Source: Leishmania donovani | Lineage: Eukaryota > Euglenozoa > Kinetoplastea > Trypanosomatida > Trypanosomatidae | Assembly: GCF_000227135.1 (NCBI RefSeq) | Contig: NC_018262.1 | Span: 1,064,223 to 1,128,222 of the forward strand | Length of the DNA stretch: 64,000 bases | Direction of reading: 5' to 3' | In this document: positions 49,114 through 59,957 of the stretch, piece after piece | Position numbering within the stretch: the first letter of the stretch is position 1 | Layout: every line of letters begins with the position of its first letter | The notes under the pieces: generated by a model | The model's input: only the letters and a program-made list of their open reading frames with translations | Database searches by the model: none | What the model was told of the DNA's origin: nothing | Position numbers and translations under genes: made by a program

Positions 49114-50582
49114 CGAAACACGGGCTCAGCAAGTGCTTTGCGTTTGTTTGCATGGTCAGCTAAGTGGGCAATGCCTGTGCGCGACACCGGAAAGGTGTCG
49201 CCAGCCACTTCAAGGAGGAGAGGCTGCTGCTTGGTTTCCTCAGTCGGGAGAGGTGCTCCCCATGGAAGATGGGCGTTTCATTCGTCAAGAGAGCTCAGTA
49301 GGAAAAAGGAATGCCAATTCAAAGGCATGCGAGCAGAGTTGGGGAGTGGGGTGGGGTGGGGAGGAGAATTACGCGGGAGAGATATCGTGGGGTAGGGGTG
49401 GAGAGTTGGCAGATAGTGGCGTTGGCCAGCGAAAAGAAAGACGAGGCGAGATTCGAGGTGTCTCTCAGCGCTTGTGATTGCGTGTATGTGTAGAAGACAC
49501 CAATACTGCATACATATACACAACTGCAAAAGCGCAGCATACATGCCCGTTTGACTATAGCACTTCTCTGATGCAGCCACTTGCCTCACATGACGGATTT
49601 CACGGAATACGTGATCGCGAAACACTCTCCCGCCACCGTGCGACTCACTGGCGACGCAGCCATTTTTCTTTCCTTTTCTCTTTCTTTTTTCCGTTTGTAT
49701 TTCTGCGAAACGGCGATGCGACGTGCAGGGGCATCAAGAGGGCACCTGAGAGAAGCGGGAGAACACGAAGAGAGAGATGGGGATGGGGTGGGGTGGAGGC
49801 GGAGGAGGCGGCGATACTAGCGCATGCAAGTCCTACAGGCAGCAACAATGCCCCACTAACGGAAACACTAGAGAGGGCACACAAACACACACACACACAC
49901 ACACCTCGCAACAACTATAGAAGAGATGAGGAGCGCAATGGAAGGACCGGGAAGCATGAGCAAGAAAGCCACAACGACAGGAGCGAAGGGCGAACGACGA
50001 CAGAGCGTACGCTCGATAGGGGCTGTGTACGTGCGCCCACTTTTTTGTTGCATTCACGGACCAACAACACGAGGAGGCGCGAAGGTGATGAAGGGCAACA
50101 CAAGAAAACGAGAGCACATCACCTCATGCGTTCGCGGCACGGCGAAGACACCTGTCCTGCTCGAGGCACAACACCCTCACTTGTCTTTACCGATTTCTGT
50201 AACTCCAATTCCGCAAGGCGCAGCGCATACCGTGAACGGTGACGCGAAGGGGCCTCTTCGACAACGGACTTGGGCGCGAGCGCACTTGCCCGCAGAACGG
50301 TAAACCAACGCACGCACACAAAGAGAATCACATCACACGTGGCAACGGGACACACAAAGGGGGAAAACAAAAAGGCGCAACGAGGATGAGCTGAGAAGAG
50401 AAAAAGAGACAGCGACCGGGTCAGAGAGGGACAGCCCCTTGTGTCGATTCACGGCCCCCCTCCAAAGGTGACCCGAGGCGTATGTCGCTTCCACCGATGC
50501 ATCGCGCGGGGTGCACGCTCACGCCATCGTGCCAAAGACAGAAAAGACAGATTCGTGCGGCGCACACACCCTGAGTCCCACC
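49114..50582. other. Intergenic region with CA repeat
   Basis: 1.5 kb with a CA run at 49883-49904 and a T-rich patch near 49665-49700. Otherwise it is purine-rich on the plus strand. No gene is supported. Confidence 0.6.
49883..49904. repeat. (CA)n microsatellite
   Basis: A CA run on the plus strand (GT in the sense direction of the minus-strand cluster), in the 3' UTR region of the syntaxin gene. Confidence 0.9.
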
Positions 50583-51491
50583 TCAGGTAATGGCCTTGAA
50601 GAAGACGGCTATCATCAAGCCAATAATGAGTATAATCATGAAGAGAACGCACAGTTTGAATGTGCCGGCGGACTGGTACTCCGCGGCCCTCTGCAGCTCT
50701 GTGCGCGCCTTCTGCACACGGGTGTGGGTGATGGCCATGTTGTAATCAATGCGATCGAGCAAGGCGCCTTGCTCAATGACGAGAGTGTTCATGTCCTTGA
50801 ACATCTCATGCAGAGACTTGATGGAGCTATAGATGCGCTCAAACTCCTTCACCCGCTCATCTGCCATCTGCTGATTTAGCATGATCGTCTCGACCTGCTC
50901 CTGCGTCATACCCTTCTGCAGGTACTGATCCATAAGCGCGTCGTTCTCCAGTTGCTGCTCCACCGCCTTCTGCCGGTCGCCGCCAGCCCACCGCTGCGAG
51001 ACGAGCTGCTGTTTCTTCACATCCATCATGTAACGGCGTTGACTCTCGCGGTAGAGTTTGCTGATGTTGTTGATCTCGTTCACCAGGCACATCTTGACAT
51101 TGCGCAAAATGCTCAACTCGGCATCCGTGCCCCCGTCAGGGAGGTCGCGTGTGTAGGAGATTTCCAAATCCTTCACACCCTTCTCGCTTTGCTTGAAGAG
51201 GCGATCAATTGTGTTCTGAGCATCCTCGATCTCGGCCTCCTCGCGCCCTTCGTCACGCGTGGAGCTGAACTCCACTTTGAGGTGGTCCCTGCGCAGCTTC
51301 TCGAGCGCCGCCATTTGCTCCTTGATTTGGTCTTCAACACGACGGACATCAGCCATCTTTTTCACCCAAAGCGGAGTCACATAGACGCGATTCATGCTCT
51401 CCTCTTCGGCAAGCAGCTGCTCCGTCTCAGGCCGGCGAGGGCGGATCGCGCGGTACTGCAGGAACTCACCCGTGCGGTCGCGAGTCGCCAT
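50583..51491 (-). CDS. Syntaxin-16/Tlg2-like Qa-SNARE
   Basis: A protein of 302 residues that drives fusion of endosome-derived vesicles with the trans-Golgi network. The N-terminus, MATRDRTGEFLQYR, matches the short syntaxin-16 N-peptide that binds the SM protein Vps45. An Habc-like helical region follows (about 45-190). The SNARE motif spans 214-273 and includes MFKDMNTLVIEQGALLDRID, with the central zero-layer glutamine at Gln241 making it a Q-SNARE of the Qa type. A C-terminal anchor (about 278-299) is followed by only a few residues, giving a tail-anchored cytosolic protein. The first ATG of the frame is at 51506, but the ATG at 51491 restores the conserved N-peptide and follows a good acceptor at 51536-51537. 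Confidence 0.92.
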   Translation of the reverse strand: MATRDRTGEFLQYRAIRPRRPETEQLLAEEESMNRVYVTPLWVKKMADVRRVEDQIKEQMAALEKLRRDHLKVEFSSTRDEGREEAEIEDAQNTIDRLFKQSEKGVKDLEISYTRDLPDGGTDAELSILRNVKMCLVNEINNISKLYRESQRRYMMDVKKQQLVSQRWAGGDRQKAVEQQLENDALMDQYLQKGMTQEQVETIMLNQQMADERVKEFERIYSSIKSLHEMFKDMNTLVIEQGALLDRIDYNMAITHTRVQKARTELQRAAEYQSAGTFKLCVLFMIILIIGLMIAVFFKAIT

Positions 51492-51535
51492 GTTTTCGAC
51501 TTGCACGTAAGTGCGCTTCTTTTTTGTTGAAAGTG

Positions 51536-51537
51536 CT
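51536..51537 (-). promoter_or_regulatory. Candidate spliced-leader acceptor AG
   Basis: On the minus strand a strong T/C tract (about 51585-51545) ends in CTGAG. This gives the syntaxin mRNA a 5' UTR of about 44 bases. Confidence 0.5.
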
Positions 51538-53443
51538 CAGCCAAAGTTGTTGGAAGAAATAGAGAGGGGGATGGAAAAGAAACCCTGACACAACTAGTGG
51601 CAACATCGGCACGACCACCAGCACAGACACGTTTACGTGTCAACGTCTCACGCAGTCGTTTTTTTTTTCTTTTTATCGATTGTTCTCGATTCCTCCGGAA
51701 AGCACACACATGACTCACCGCGCGACCTCCTTGTTTTTGCTTCTGCCACAACCACTGCGATCTACACAGCGAGGAAGGCCAAAGACGTGATTCAAAGGCG
51801 CACTTTACCGTTTTTTCTTGTTTCAGTTTCTCGTGATGATCTTAATGACTGCAACGCTTGCCGACACAAAGACGCGGCTGTGTCTGTCCGTCTGTGTCTG
51901 TCCGTGCGTGTGCGGTGACGTGATTGGGTGGGTGGGGGAGTGCCCAAGAAACAAGCGAGATATATAAATATATATATGAGAAATAGACTTGAGAGTAGCA
52001 CACAGCTCCCTGTTAGTGATCTGGTGCTCATCATTTGAGATTCGTAGTAGCGCCTCTATCTTGAAGAAAACAGGGAAAGAAAGGACTAGGCAAATCATGC
52101 CGCCGCCACTGTTATAGATCGGTGGTGCGGTGGCTTGCTTTTACCCGTCGACCTTTTCCCGCAGGTCTCGCAGTCGAGTGCATCCAAGTCATGCGCGGTC
52201 TCTGTTTCACAGCCGACTCGCCACACTCTTTCATTCGTTGACTACATTTAGTCATGGGTGATGAGCCTAGCCATCACCAGGAGGACGTCAACGCCATCAA
52301 TGAACGCTGCTGCAGCACTGCCGCCTCCTCACGAGAGGAAGAAAAGAAGGTACCGGATGCAGGCATGCGCGCTAAAGGCACGGCCACACACATTCGGAAG
52401 AAGAGATCTACACGGCGGGCGACGGAACCAAAAAAAAGCGAAAGAAGACGGCAACAAAGACGACGCAGAGGGAGGTGGGAGGGGGGGGGAGCACACAGCT
52501 AGCAGCGACACGGAAACAGCACCGCCAAAAAAAAAGTGGGCCGCTGAAACGCAAAGAGCGGTTTCTGCTTAGCGGAGGCGGTGCAGCCGTCGCCCCGACT
52601 CGTGCGACCCCCCAATCACCGCATACGCACACATACGAACATCACAGCTCGCACCTGCACACTCCATATAGATTCCTGGTCAGTGTACTAGTGCAAGAAG
52701 CGCATCCAGTCGTCTTGGGAGCCCAGGCACCAGTCCCGCACATACACCGCCACATGCTGAAAAAAGAAGGGAAAGTCGACAAATTTCCATTATCGCATTC
52801 TGCTTACTGCAATGGGGAGGACGGGACCAAGACAGAGGACAGCTTACCGTCATACAGCGTAGCGACAGCTCGCGGAGTGGGCGCTGGAGGGAGCTCCTGA
52901 GCGCGGTTGCGAAAGGCTAACGTGCCATGTATGCGAGAGCTAAAAGATCCCTGACACCTGAGATGGAAGGGCGAACCCAAAAGAAAAGGTCCGCAAAACG
53001 TGGTGGGCGTTCAGTGCGGCACCTCGATAGCACACCCGGATCAGTGCATCGCATGGGGCACCGCGAGAGAGGGTGTACCAGCGTGAAGGCGAAACGATCC
53101 TATCAGCAATAAAGCACGAGAGCCTCATGCATCAAGGCAAGCAAAAGGGGCACAGGGGCCGTCATACTCTCCATCACAGGTGCGCTACCCCACACACACG
53201 CACACGCACACGCCGAGAGCAAGAGATTCACATATATATATATACACACATGGAAACCGAAATGCACATAAAGGAACGCATTAGCTAATAGAAAGGTGCG
53301 AATGTACCTCCACGTGGGAGGTCCTCGTTAGCTGCAACACGCTGAGGCGTGAAGGAGCGCGTTACCATTCACACCACCACTGTTTTGCCACACATAGCCG
53401 CTTCTATTCTGGTACTGGCAAGTAGTGGAGACGGATGAAACAG

Positions 53444-53461
53444 ACACACACACACACACAC
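53444..53461. repeat. (CA)n microsatellite
   Basis: A pure CA run on the plus strand, in the 3' UTR region of the SET-domain gene. Confidence 0.9.
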
Positions 53462-53604
53462 TTTTTCGAGCCCCTACCACCTCGGGCTCGCCTCGACGAG
53501 ATCGCACTCATAGAGAATCGTTCTCGAGAAAACAACAACGAGAACCACAACACACCAATGCGCAAGCTCGCGCTTCTTTCCCATTCGGAGACATTCCCGC
53601 GTAT

Positions 53605-55917
53605 TCACTTGGGCGACACTTGAGGGGCCTTCATGGAGGTCTCCTTTGACACTGACTCCTCAGCCAGCGAGCGTGGTTCCGCTGCGGGGGGTGGTGCACA
53701 CTCTTGCGGCGAAGGCAGCTGCTGCGGCTCCTTAGGCTGCACAAGCCTCTGAATGTTCGGCGGCAGCGCGGCGCGTTTCAGGACGCCCCACGCCTCCTTC
53801 GTTTCCTGGAGCTGCTTCCATTTAATGTTTGGCTCGCTCTGCGCTAACTCCGCCGACGTCTGCGCGATCGCCGGGGGCAGAATCGCGAGGAGGTAGAGGT
53901 AGGACTCGTACGTGGCGAGGCTGTGGGGGTGCCCAGGAGGGATAAAGAGTGCCTCCGCGGCGAGCTGCTTCAGAGAAATGTCGTAGACCGTCTTGGTGGG
54001 GACGAAGAGTGTCTTGCTGTCCGGGTCTCGTTGCCGCGCATCTGGCGTAGCTCCCTTCATGGCGCACAGTCGAACCGTCTCCTGCACGTAGGCCGCACGC
54101 ACGAGATTCAGCCGCCAGTGGTGATCATGAAGGCGCAGAACCGACTCTGAGCTGCCGTACTTGCGCAAAAATCCGAGAAGACGGTTGCATTGTTTCATTC
54201 GATGAATGGGAGAGACGTTGCCGACAAGGGCGAGATTGATTTCAACGCCGGTGGCATCCATGATGCGTAGAGCCTCGAAGTCCTTGTGCACTTCCTGCCT
54301 CAGCTCCCTCTGCTTCGCAGCATCACGGTCGACGCCCGAGTCTGTGAAGAAGGCCCCGGTCAAGGTCAACTCCGCTTCCAGCTGCGCCTTGGTCCTCGTC
54401 GCGTTCTTCAACGGCTTCACATTGGCCGCACTTCCCTTTTCATCTGGGGTGCATATTGAGGCGGCAATAGCGGCAGCAGTGGTAGAGCCGGTGACGGTGG
54501 TAGAAGTGGTGTTCTCCAGAGTTTCAGAGCAGCGACAGCAGTCACAGTTCAGGAAGTACTTCCGTTGGAGGATGTTGCGGCGTCGTTCACGAGAAAGCAG
54601 TAGGAAGGCGAGGGAGTCGGCGTGCTTGTAGAGATACGTGATCTCCTCTCCGCGGCGAATGCCCTCCAATCGGGCGCAGCGGCAGATTCCAGCGTACGGT
54701 GCAGTGAAGAGATCGTACTGGACGGCCGCGTTTGGCCAGCAGCTATGCCGAAGCGTGCTTAGTTCGCCATAGAGGGCCAGCCGAGGTTCGGCAGTAGAGG
54801 TGTTGGCGCCGAGTTTCTGTCCGTGGGTGAGGCCGATGGAGAGGCACTGTGCATAGGTTGTGTCATCGATGCCGTCAATGTCGGACGCACAGAAAAAGTC
54901 ACGATTGTGCGTGCGCGACGCCAACCTCTCATCGTTCTTCACGGCCAGCACGATTTGTTTTTGATCGCCGGAGATCACCGTTGGATACTCACGCAACATA
55001 ATGTGCCCGACGACGGTGTCACGGCGGGCGTAGCCGGTCTTGTAGTGCCCGTCAGCCCCATCGACGGAGTCAGCGCCGGCGCAGCTGGCAAAAGCGCTAA
55101 CAGCCAGCTGCTGCGGCGCGGCGCGAGCCGTCTGCGGCATGTCCTGCGATGGAGGAGCGACTCCCCTTGGCGGAAGACGCACCGGCCCGCGCGAAGAGAG
55201 AGGCATCTGAGCCACGACCGCAGCCGCCTCACAAATGTTGCGACGCTTTATTACAAGCGACGGGCCTGCTGCGGTTGAGGTGGTGAGAAGGTTTGGTATA
55301 GAGCAAGCATTCTTCTTTGCATCGCCGGTTTGTAGTGAAGCGATCTTCATGTCGACCGTCTTTTCTGGTGTCTCGCGCACACCGGCCGTTGGCTTGCGAT
55401 ATGGTCGAGGACAGGCGGCGGCTGCCGGCATCTTGGCTTGCACGGGCACAAGTGGCATTTTTGACGGAGGTGCCGACAAGACAATACGCGTGGGCTGGCT
55501 GCCATTGGTGGCCCGCTCCACCGTGCTACTGCTAGGTCGAGGGGGCGTGTGTGATAAGCTCCTCGAGGCCTCGTCCCCCTGGTTCTCTTTCTCCCTGGCG
55601 TTCTCATCTATAACATCAGCTGCACTGTAGTCGATTTCGTTGACGGCGGTTTCCGGACCACTCAGCACCGCCCACAGCGGCATGCACAAGACCTGCGCGC
55701 TGCCACTGCGCTGCTTTCGCAGGCTTGTCAAGGGTGCTGTTAGGTGGCGAATGGGAACATCATTGGTGAGATGCAACTTTACATCCACCTCTGTAGGAAT
55801 GGAAAGCTTGAAGCGAAGCTTGTTGATGGCACCGACGGCGGTCGTGGACGGCCCGCAGACAGCCGAAAAGCGGTGCTTGCGGCCAGCACTATCCGCGATG
55901 TGGAACAAGAGGATCAT
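53605..55917 (-). CDS. SET-domain protein (SMYD-like, no MYND finger)
   Basis: A putative protein lysine methyltransferase, 770 residues from the ATG at 55917. The C-terminal half of the SET domain is clear: TLRHSCWPNA with Cys393 (family NHSCxPN, here Arg390 replaces Asn), then CRCARLEGIRRGEEITYLY (the GEEI and catalytic-Tyr motif), then RRRNILQRKYFLNCDCCRC. There Cys458, Cys460 and Cys463, together with Cys393, would bind the post-SET zinc as in SMYD proteins. The N-terminal SET strands lie around residues 290-330. No MYND zinc finger is visible. The first 85 residues form a compact beta-rich segment and residues 90-280 are low-complexity. A helical C-terminal region follows SET. Histone or non-histone targets cannot be distinguished. 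The frame extends to 56469, but the part above 55917 reads as Cys/Val/Ser-rich leader. Confidence 0.87.
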   Translation of the reverse strand: MILLFHIADSAGRKHRFSAVCGPSTTAVGAINKLRFKLSIPTEVDVKLHLTNDVPIRHLTAPLTSLRKQRSGSAQVLCMPLWAVLSGPETAVNEIDYSAADVIDENAREKENQGDEASRSLSHTPPRPSSSTVERATNGSQPTRIVLSAPPSKMPLVPVQAKMPAAAACPRPYRKPTAGVRETPEKTVDMKIASLQTGDAKKNACSIPNLLTTSTAAGPSLVIKRRNICEAAAVVAQMPLSSRGPVRLPPRGVAPPSQDMPQTARAAPQQLAVSAFASCAGADSVDGADGHYKTGYARRDTVVGHIMLREYPTVISGDQKQIVLAVKNDERLASRTHNRDFFCASDIDGIDDTTYAQCLSIGLTHGQKLGANTSTAEPRLALYGELSTLRHSCWPNAAVQYDLFTAPYAGICRCARLEGIRRGEEITYLYKHADSLAFLLLSRERRRNILQRKYFLNCDCCRCSETLENTTSTTVTGSTTAAAIAASICTPDEKGSAANVKPLKNATRTKAQLEAELTLTGAFFTDSGVDRDAAKQRELRQEVHKDFEALRIMDATGVEINLALVGNVSPIHRMKQCNRLLGFLRKYGSSESVLRLHDHHWRLNLVRAAYVQETVRLCAMKGATPDARQRDPDSKTLFVPTKTVYDISLKQLAAEALFIPPGHPHSLATYESYLYLLAILPPAIAQTSAELAQSEPNIKWKQLQETKEAWGVLKRAALPPNIQRLVQPKEPQQLPSPQECAPPPAAEPRSLAEESVSKETSMKAPQVSPK

Positions 55918-58667
55918 TGTGACACACGAGAAGTCGGCAGTACGCTGCACGCAGTCAAGTGAAACTACAAAGCAAGAGACCAGAGTCAACCCACCTGTGC
56001 TGCGCGGTAGCACCGGCAGAGAAGCCCGACAACACCGTTTTACACACGAGAAGAGCGGAACAGAGGTCAGCTCTCCGATTCCAACGTCTTTCTTCAAAGA
56101 ATAGAGCCCACTAATTTCGATATGTTGGTGCACTTCTAAACAACAAGTGTGAAGCCGATAAGAAAAAGCTGCAGACCGGAGCTGCCCTCCATGAATACAC
56201 GGGGACTGTGAAGCGTGAGCGGGACCGGGACACACAGACAGACCAAGAGCGACTGTGGCAGATACCGCGGACTTACAGAGATAATGCAGACGAGAAATAA
56301 CGGTAGCACACCGACGCACATACGCAAAGAGAAACGGCACCCCGCACGCACACGCATTCAAAAACAAGCAAAAACAAAAAAGAAAGGGAGCGAGCCCGTC
56401 CGCACCAGTGATCCGGGGCAGTGACAAATTTTGTCGTTTGTTGTGTGGAGTGGCTAATGCGACACACACATCAGCACCTCTGCCGTCTCACCGCCGCTTG
56501 CTTGCTTCTCATGATGGTAACGCGTAGCAGTATCGTGTTGGGGCAGACAACGGAAAAAACATGAGTGAGGGAAGGGAGAGCGAAGAAAAACAAAGATACC
56601 AGAAAGAGTGAAAGGTTTGTGACGAAGTGAGTGGTGTGAGGACGAGAAGAGGCGAGAACGTTGACGGAGACAGAATACACCACGCGAGAAGAAAGGGGTG
56701 CCATTCTTGTGATATATCCACAACACGTTGGAGTCAGACAGGTCTGTGGGTGTCCACAACCACATAGACGGCCAAATGTATGCTGCTACCAGAAATGCCA
56801 TCGAGGGCGCTGGCGCGTTGGTTTCCGCCATGGAATCGCTGTGCGCTCAAGGAGGAGCATTTGTGTGCGTTTTTTTTTGTGTTTGCACCCAACCGCGCTT
56901 ACCATGGATACTGGAATGTCATGTTCTGCCGGCTCCGCTGCCCCACTCTTCTGCTCTGCTTTGTTTGACGGGTGCATGGCTGCTGCGACAGATCACCTCC
57001 GCGCCGCTGCACATTGCCTCACGGCAGCAAGAAAGGGTCAAGCGTACGCAGCGTCGCGCAAAGAAAGTGAAAAGCGTCTGTCAAGAAGTGAGAGAAGAAA
57101 ACAGAACAAAAAGGAAAACAGCAAACTTCAGTCCCCTGCACCGGTACATGCTGATGCGGTGTAGGGTGCGTAGCACGCGATAGAGGCAACGATGTCCATC
57201 ACCCTAGCGCTGGAGAAAAAAAGAAAAACAGTGCAGGCAAAGAAGAGCAAGAGGCTTCGGCGCCGGTGCTCGAGCGGTTGGAGAGAGAAAAAACAAAAAA
57301 GAAAAGATAAGCTTCAAACCCTCAGACACATCCGCAAGGAAAGCGGAAAAGAAAGGAAAATCAAGGCAGCGTTTCGGGGATCATGCCAGCCGTGCAGGCC
57401 TCTGAAGAAAAAGAGGGAGGCGGAGCGCGACGAAAAAAAGTGTGGAGGGTGCTGAAGCAAACAGCAACCAGCCAAGATGGGGTGGCGGAGGGCAAAACGC
57501 GGTGACGCCGCGGCTCACATCGTCTGGTGTCTTGCTCTACCCTTCTTGATACGCATTCAAGCAGATTCTTCCGGAGGCGTTTATTCGATGTTTTCTTGCC
57601 ACCTTTTCGTACGTTTTTCTTCCTCTTCACCATATGTTTCAAAAAACACGTCGGAGGCATATATATGGGCAGCGCATGAGAGTGAGGAGAAGGCGGCGAC
57701 GGGCCGTCTCCCTCCCCTACGATTCCTCACGTGGTGGGACAGCATCACAGCAAAGCGAGCAAATGAAAACAGAAATGCATGTGTTCTGACGTACACACAC
57801 AGACATACATGAACGAAAAGCGAAAAAACAACAACAACATCAGACAGTCGAGTTCACTCACGAGTGAAAAGCGCAGCACAGCGCAGAGAGGAATGGGGGA
57901 GCGAAAGAGGCTGATGGAGAGAAGTTCCGCGATCGAGGAATACTCTTTTCTCACACGAGTCTGTTCTGCCATGCAGGAGAAACGCAACTTCTCTCTGCCC
58001 TCCCTGGTCTGTCACAGGCACGCATCCTGTGGTGCGAAGCAGCCCTAGGCACACGCCTTAAGGTCAATGCTCCGGCTCCGGCACCTGTGCACTGCCTCTG
58101 ACTCTGCCCCTACCCACCCACCACCCGTTCTACAGGCCGCCACCCATCGTGCACTACTCTCTGGGGAGTGGGGCTCAGGATCCCCGTGCCAGCAGGCAGT
58201 GAGGCCCGGGTGAGAGATGTGTTTGAGTCACGTGGACATTTTGCCTATTCATATGGGTGGCTCAAGTGTGTTCACAGTCGCAGGCCACTTCAGCGCAGCA
58301 CCATCTACGGACTGACCGCCGACATCAGTAGCGATACACTGCTCTGACTTCACTAACTCATAGGTACCTGACCCTGTCAACACGAGAAAGTGGTTGTGGA
58401 TGGGCAGTGGGATACTGGGGAGCTGCTCGGCTTTTCAACGCATAGAGCGTGGGTAGTGGGCTCTGAGATGCCACGCACTGAGATATCACCCCCCCCCCCC
58501 TCATCGTCAAGGAGAACGTCGTCTTGACAAAAAAAAGCAGGATACTCTCAATGGAAACGAGCCGTTGCAACTGGCGCGCACGCGCTAGCGTCTGCCAGTC
58601 CTCGCCCCGGAACATGAGTAGATCCACATTTCTCAGTGAGCAGGCTGCTGACAGGGAGAGCGTATCT
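55918..58667. other. Intergenic region with possible retroposon remnant
   Basis: 2.75 kb. The first part is the leader of the SET gene. Purine-rich DNA with many A-runs follows (57080-57460). At 58060-58470 lies a segment of different composition, described separately, and a C-run is at 58490-58501. No gene is supported; the frames near 56661-57164 look like composition products. Confidence 0.6.
58060..58470. repeat. Possible SIDER-like element
   Basis: This stretch has balanced composition and no microsatellites or homopolymers, in contrast to the surrounding purine-rich DNA. It contains short inverted motifs and has no long frame on either strand. It sits in the 3' UTR region of the acyl-CoA dehydrogenase gene, where SIDER retroposons usually lie, and is of the right size. 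No second copy exists in the window, so the call rests on style and position only. Confidence 0.35.
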
Positions 58668-59933
58668 TTAATTTGAGGCGCCTGAAGGGGAGGAAGACTT
58701 GTCGTACTGGGCTTTGATCATCTTGGCAATGGTCTGCAGCTGAATGATGGAGGTACCTTCGTAGATGGCACCGATCTTGGCATCGCGGTAGAAACGCTCC
58801 AGACCGAAGTCCTTCATGAAGCCGACGCCACCAGCCCACTCCACCGCACGGCTGGCCGTTTTCTCTGCGACAACGGAAGCGAAATACTTGGCCATCGCCG
58901 CGTCCTGGATGAACATCTCGTTGTTCTGCTTCTTGCGAGACGCATTGTAGACCATGAGCCGCGCAGCGTGTAACTCCATGGCGCACTCGGCGTACTGCAT
59001 CTGCATACCCTGGAAATCGCCGATGAACTTCCCAAACTGCTTGCGCTGAAAGAGGTACGGCATGACGATGTCTAGGGAGCCCTGTGCAATACCGAGCATC
59101 TGCGCGCCGATGCCGATGCGTCCCTCGTTGAGGATGTTGATAGCAATCTTGTAGCCCTTGCCGACCTCTCCAATCACGTTCTCCTCCGGCACCTCCACGT
59201 TTTCTAGTCGGAGCTCGGCCGTCGAGCTGGCGCGAATACCTAGTTTGTTCTCTGTCCGTACCACAGAGACTCCTGGGGTCTCAGAAGAGTCCACTACGAA
59301 GCAGGTGATTCCCTTGTAGCCCTTCGATGGGTCCACCGTTGCCATGACAAGGAAGATGCCTGCCCATCCGCCGTTCGTGATGTACAGCTTCGAGCCGTTG
59401 ATGACCCACTTCGAGCCCTTCTTCTCCGCCTTCGTATTCAGCGCGAAGGCGTCGCTGCCGCTTCCCGCCTCAGTGAGGCAGAAGCAGCCCACTGTGTCCT
59501 TGGCGAGCTTGGGCAGGTACTTTCTGCGCTGCGCGTCGTTCGCGAAGTTGAAGAAGATGTTGTTGACGAGCGTGTTCTGTACGTCCACCGTGACCGAGAC
59601 GGCAGGGTCGTGACGCGCCAACTCCTCGATAGCGAGAATGCTGGAAAAGAAGCTCATGCCGCCACCCTCGAGGTCGGCGGGGGTCTCAATGCCCATGAGA
59701 CCGGCAGCAAAGGCCTCCTTAAGCACAACAGGGTCCATCTTGCCCTCTTCATCCATCTGGCGAGACCTCGGCACCACGTGTGTCAGGCTAAAGGCACGTA
59801 CCGTCTCGACAAGCATTTTCTCATCATCGGTGAGGTAGGTGACCGGATTCGGCGGCGCCTCACCGGCGGCTGCCGCGCTAGAGAGCGCCACGGCAGTGCG
59901 CCGCATCAACGATTTGCACCCAAGGCGGAACAT
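58668..59933 (-). CDS. Short/branched-chain acyl-CoA dehydrogenase
   Basis: A mitochondrial flavoenzyme that oxidises short or 2-methyl-branched acyl-CoA to enoyl-CoA, passing electrons to ETF. It has 421 residues, normal for the family. The presequence (MFRLGCKSLMRRTAVALSSA) is basic and Ser/Ala-rich. The first family signature, CLTEAGSGSDAF, lies at 152-163. ENKLGIRASSTAEL (228-241) and NEGRIGIGAQMLGIAQG (269-285) match ACADSB-type enzymes. The second signature, RDAKIGAIYEGTS, ends at 395 and contains the catalytic base Glu392. QFGKFIGDFQGMQ forms the FAD-binding helix region. ACADS and isovaleryl-CoA dehydrogenase are close alternatives, but the Glu position excludes the latter. The ATG at 59933 starts the presequence and follows a very strong pyrimidine tract; the longer frame to 60026 is Pro-rich leader. 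Confidence 0.93.
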   Translation of the reverse strand: MFRLGCKSLMRRTAVALSSAAAAGEAPPNPVTYLTDDEKMLVETVRAFSLTHVVPRSRQMDEEGKMDPVVLKEAFAAGLMGIETPADLEGGGMSFFSSILAIEELARHDPAVSVTVDVQNTLVNNIFFNFANDAQRRKYLPKLAKDTVGCFCLTEAGSGSDAFALNTKAEKKGSKWVINGSKLYITNGGWAGIFLVMATVDPSKGYKGITCFVVDSSETPGVSVVRTENKLGIRASSTAELRLENVEVPEENVIGEVGKGYKIAINILNEGRIGIGAQMLGIAQGSLDIVMPYLFQRKQFGKFIGDFQGMQMQYAECAMELHAARLMVYNASRKKQNNEMFIQDAAMAKYFASVVAEKTASRAVEWAGGVGFMKDFGLERFYRDAKIGAIYEGTSIIQLQTIAKMIKAQYDKSSSPSGASN

Positions 59934-59955
59934 TGGAAAACTGACTTGTGGACCT

Positions 59956-59957
59956 CT
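59956..59957 (-). promoter_or_regulatory. Candidate spliced-leader acceptor AG
   Basis: On the minus strand a long C/T tract (about 59988-59960) ends in CTCTAG, about 22 bases before the dehydrogenase ATG. It is the clearest acceptor in the window. Confidence 0.6.

Larger units (their letters stand above)
51492..53604. other. Intergenic region, no gene seen
   Basis: 2.1 kb. It has a T-run at about 51659-51668, AT-rich patches at 51959-51977 and near 53232-53245, an A-run near 52528, and a CA run at 53444-53461. Arg/Lys-rich short frames near 52254-52500 come from purine-rich DNA. No gene is supported. Confidence 0.6.

Noticed and set aside
49883..53461. CA runs considered as parts of a CRISPR-like or tandem array
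   Set aside because: They are simple dinucleotide microsatellites with no repeat-spacer structure.
56661..57183. Two overlapping plus-strand frames of 150-170 codons
   Set aside because: They run against the cluster direction, end in Lys/Arg-rich purine DNA and show no domain.
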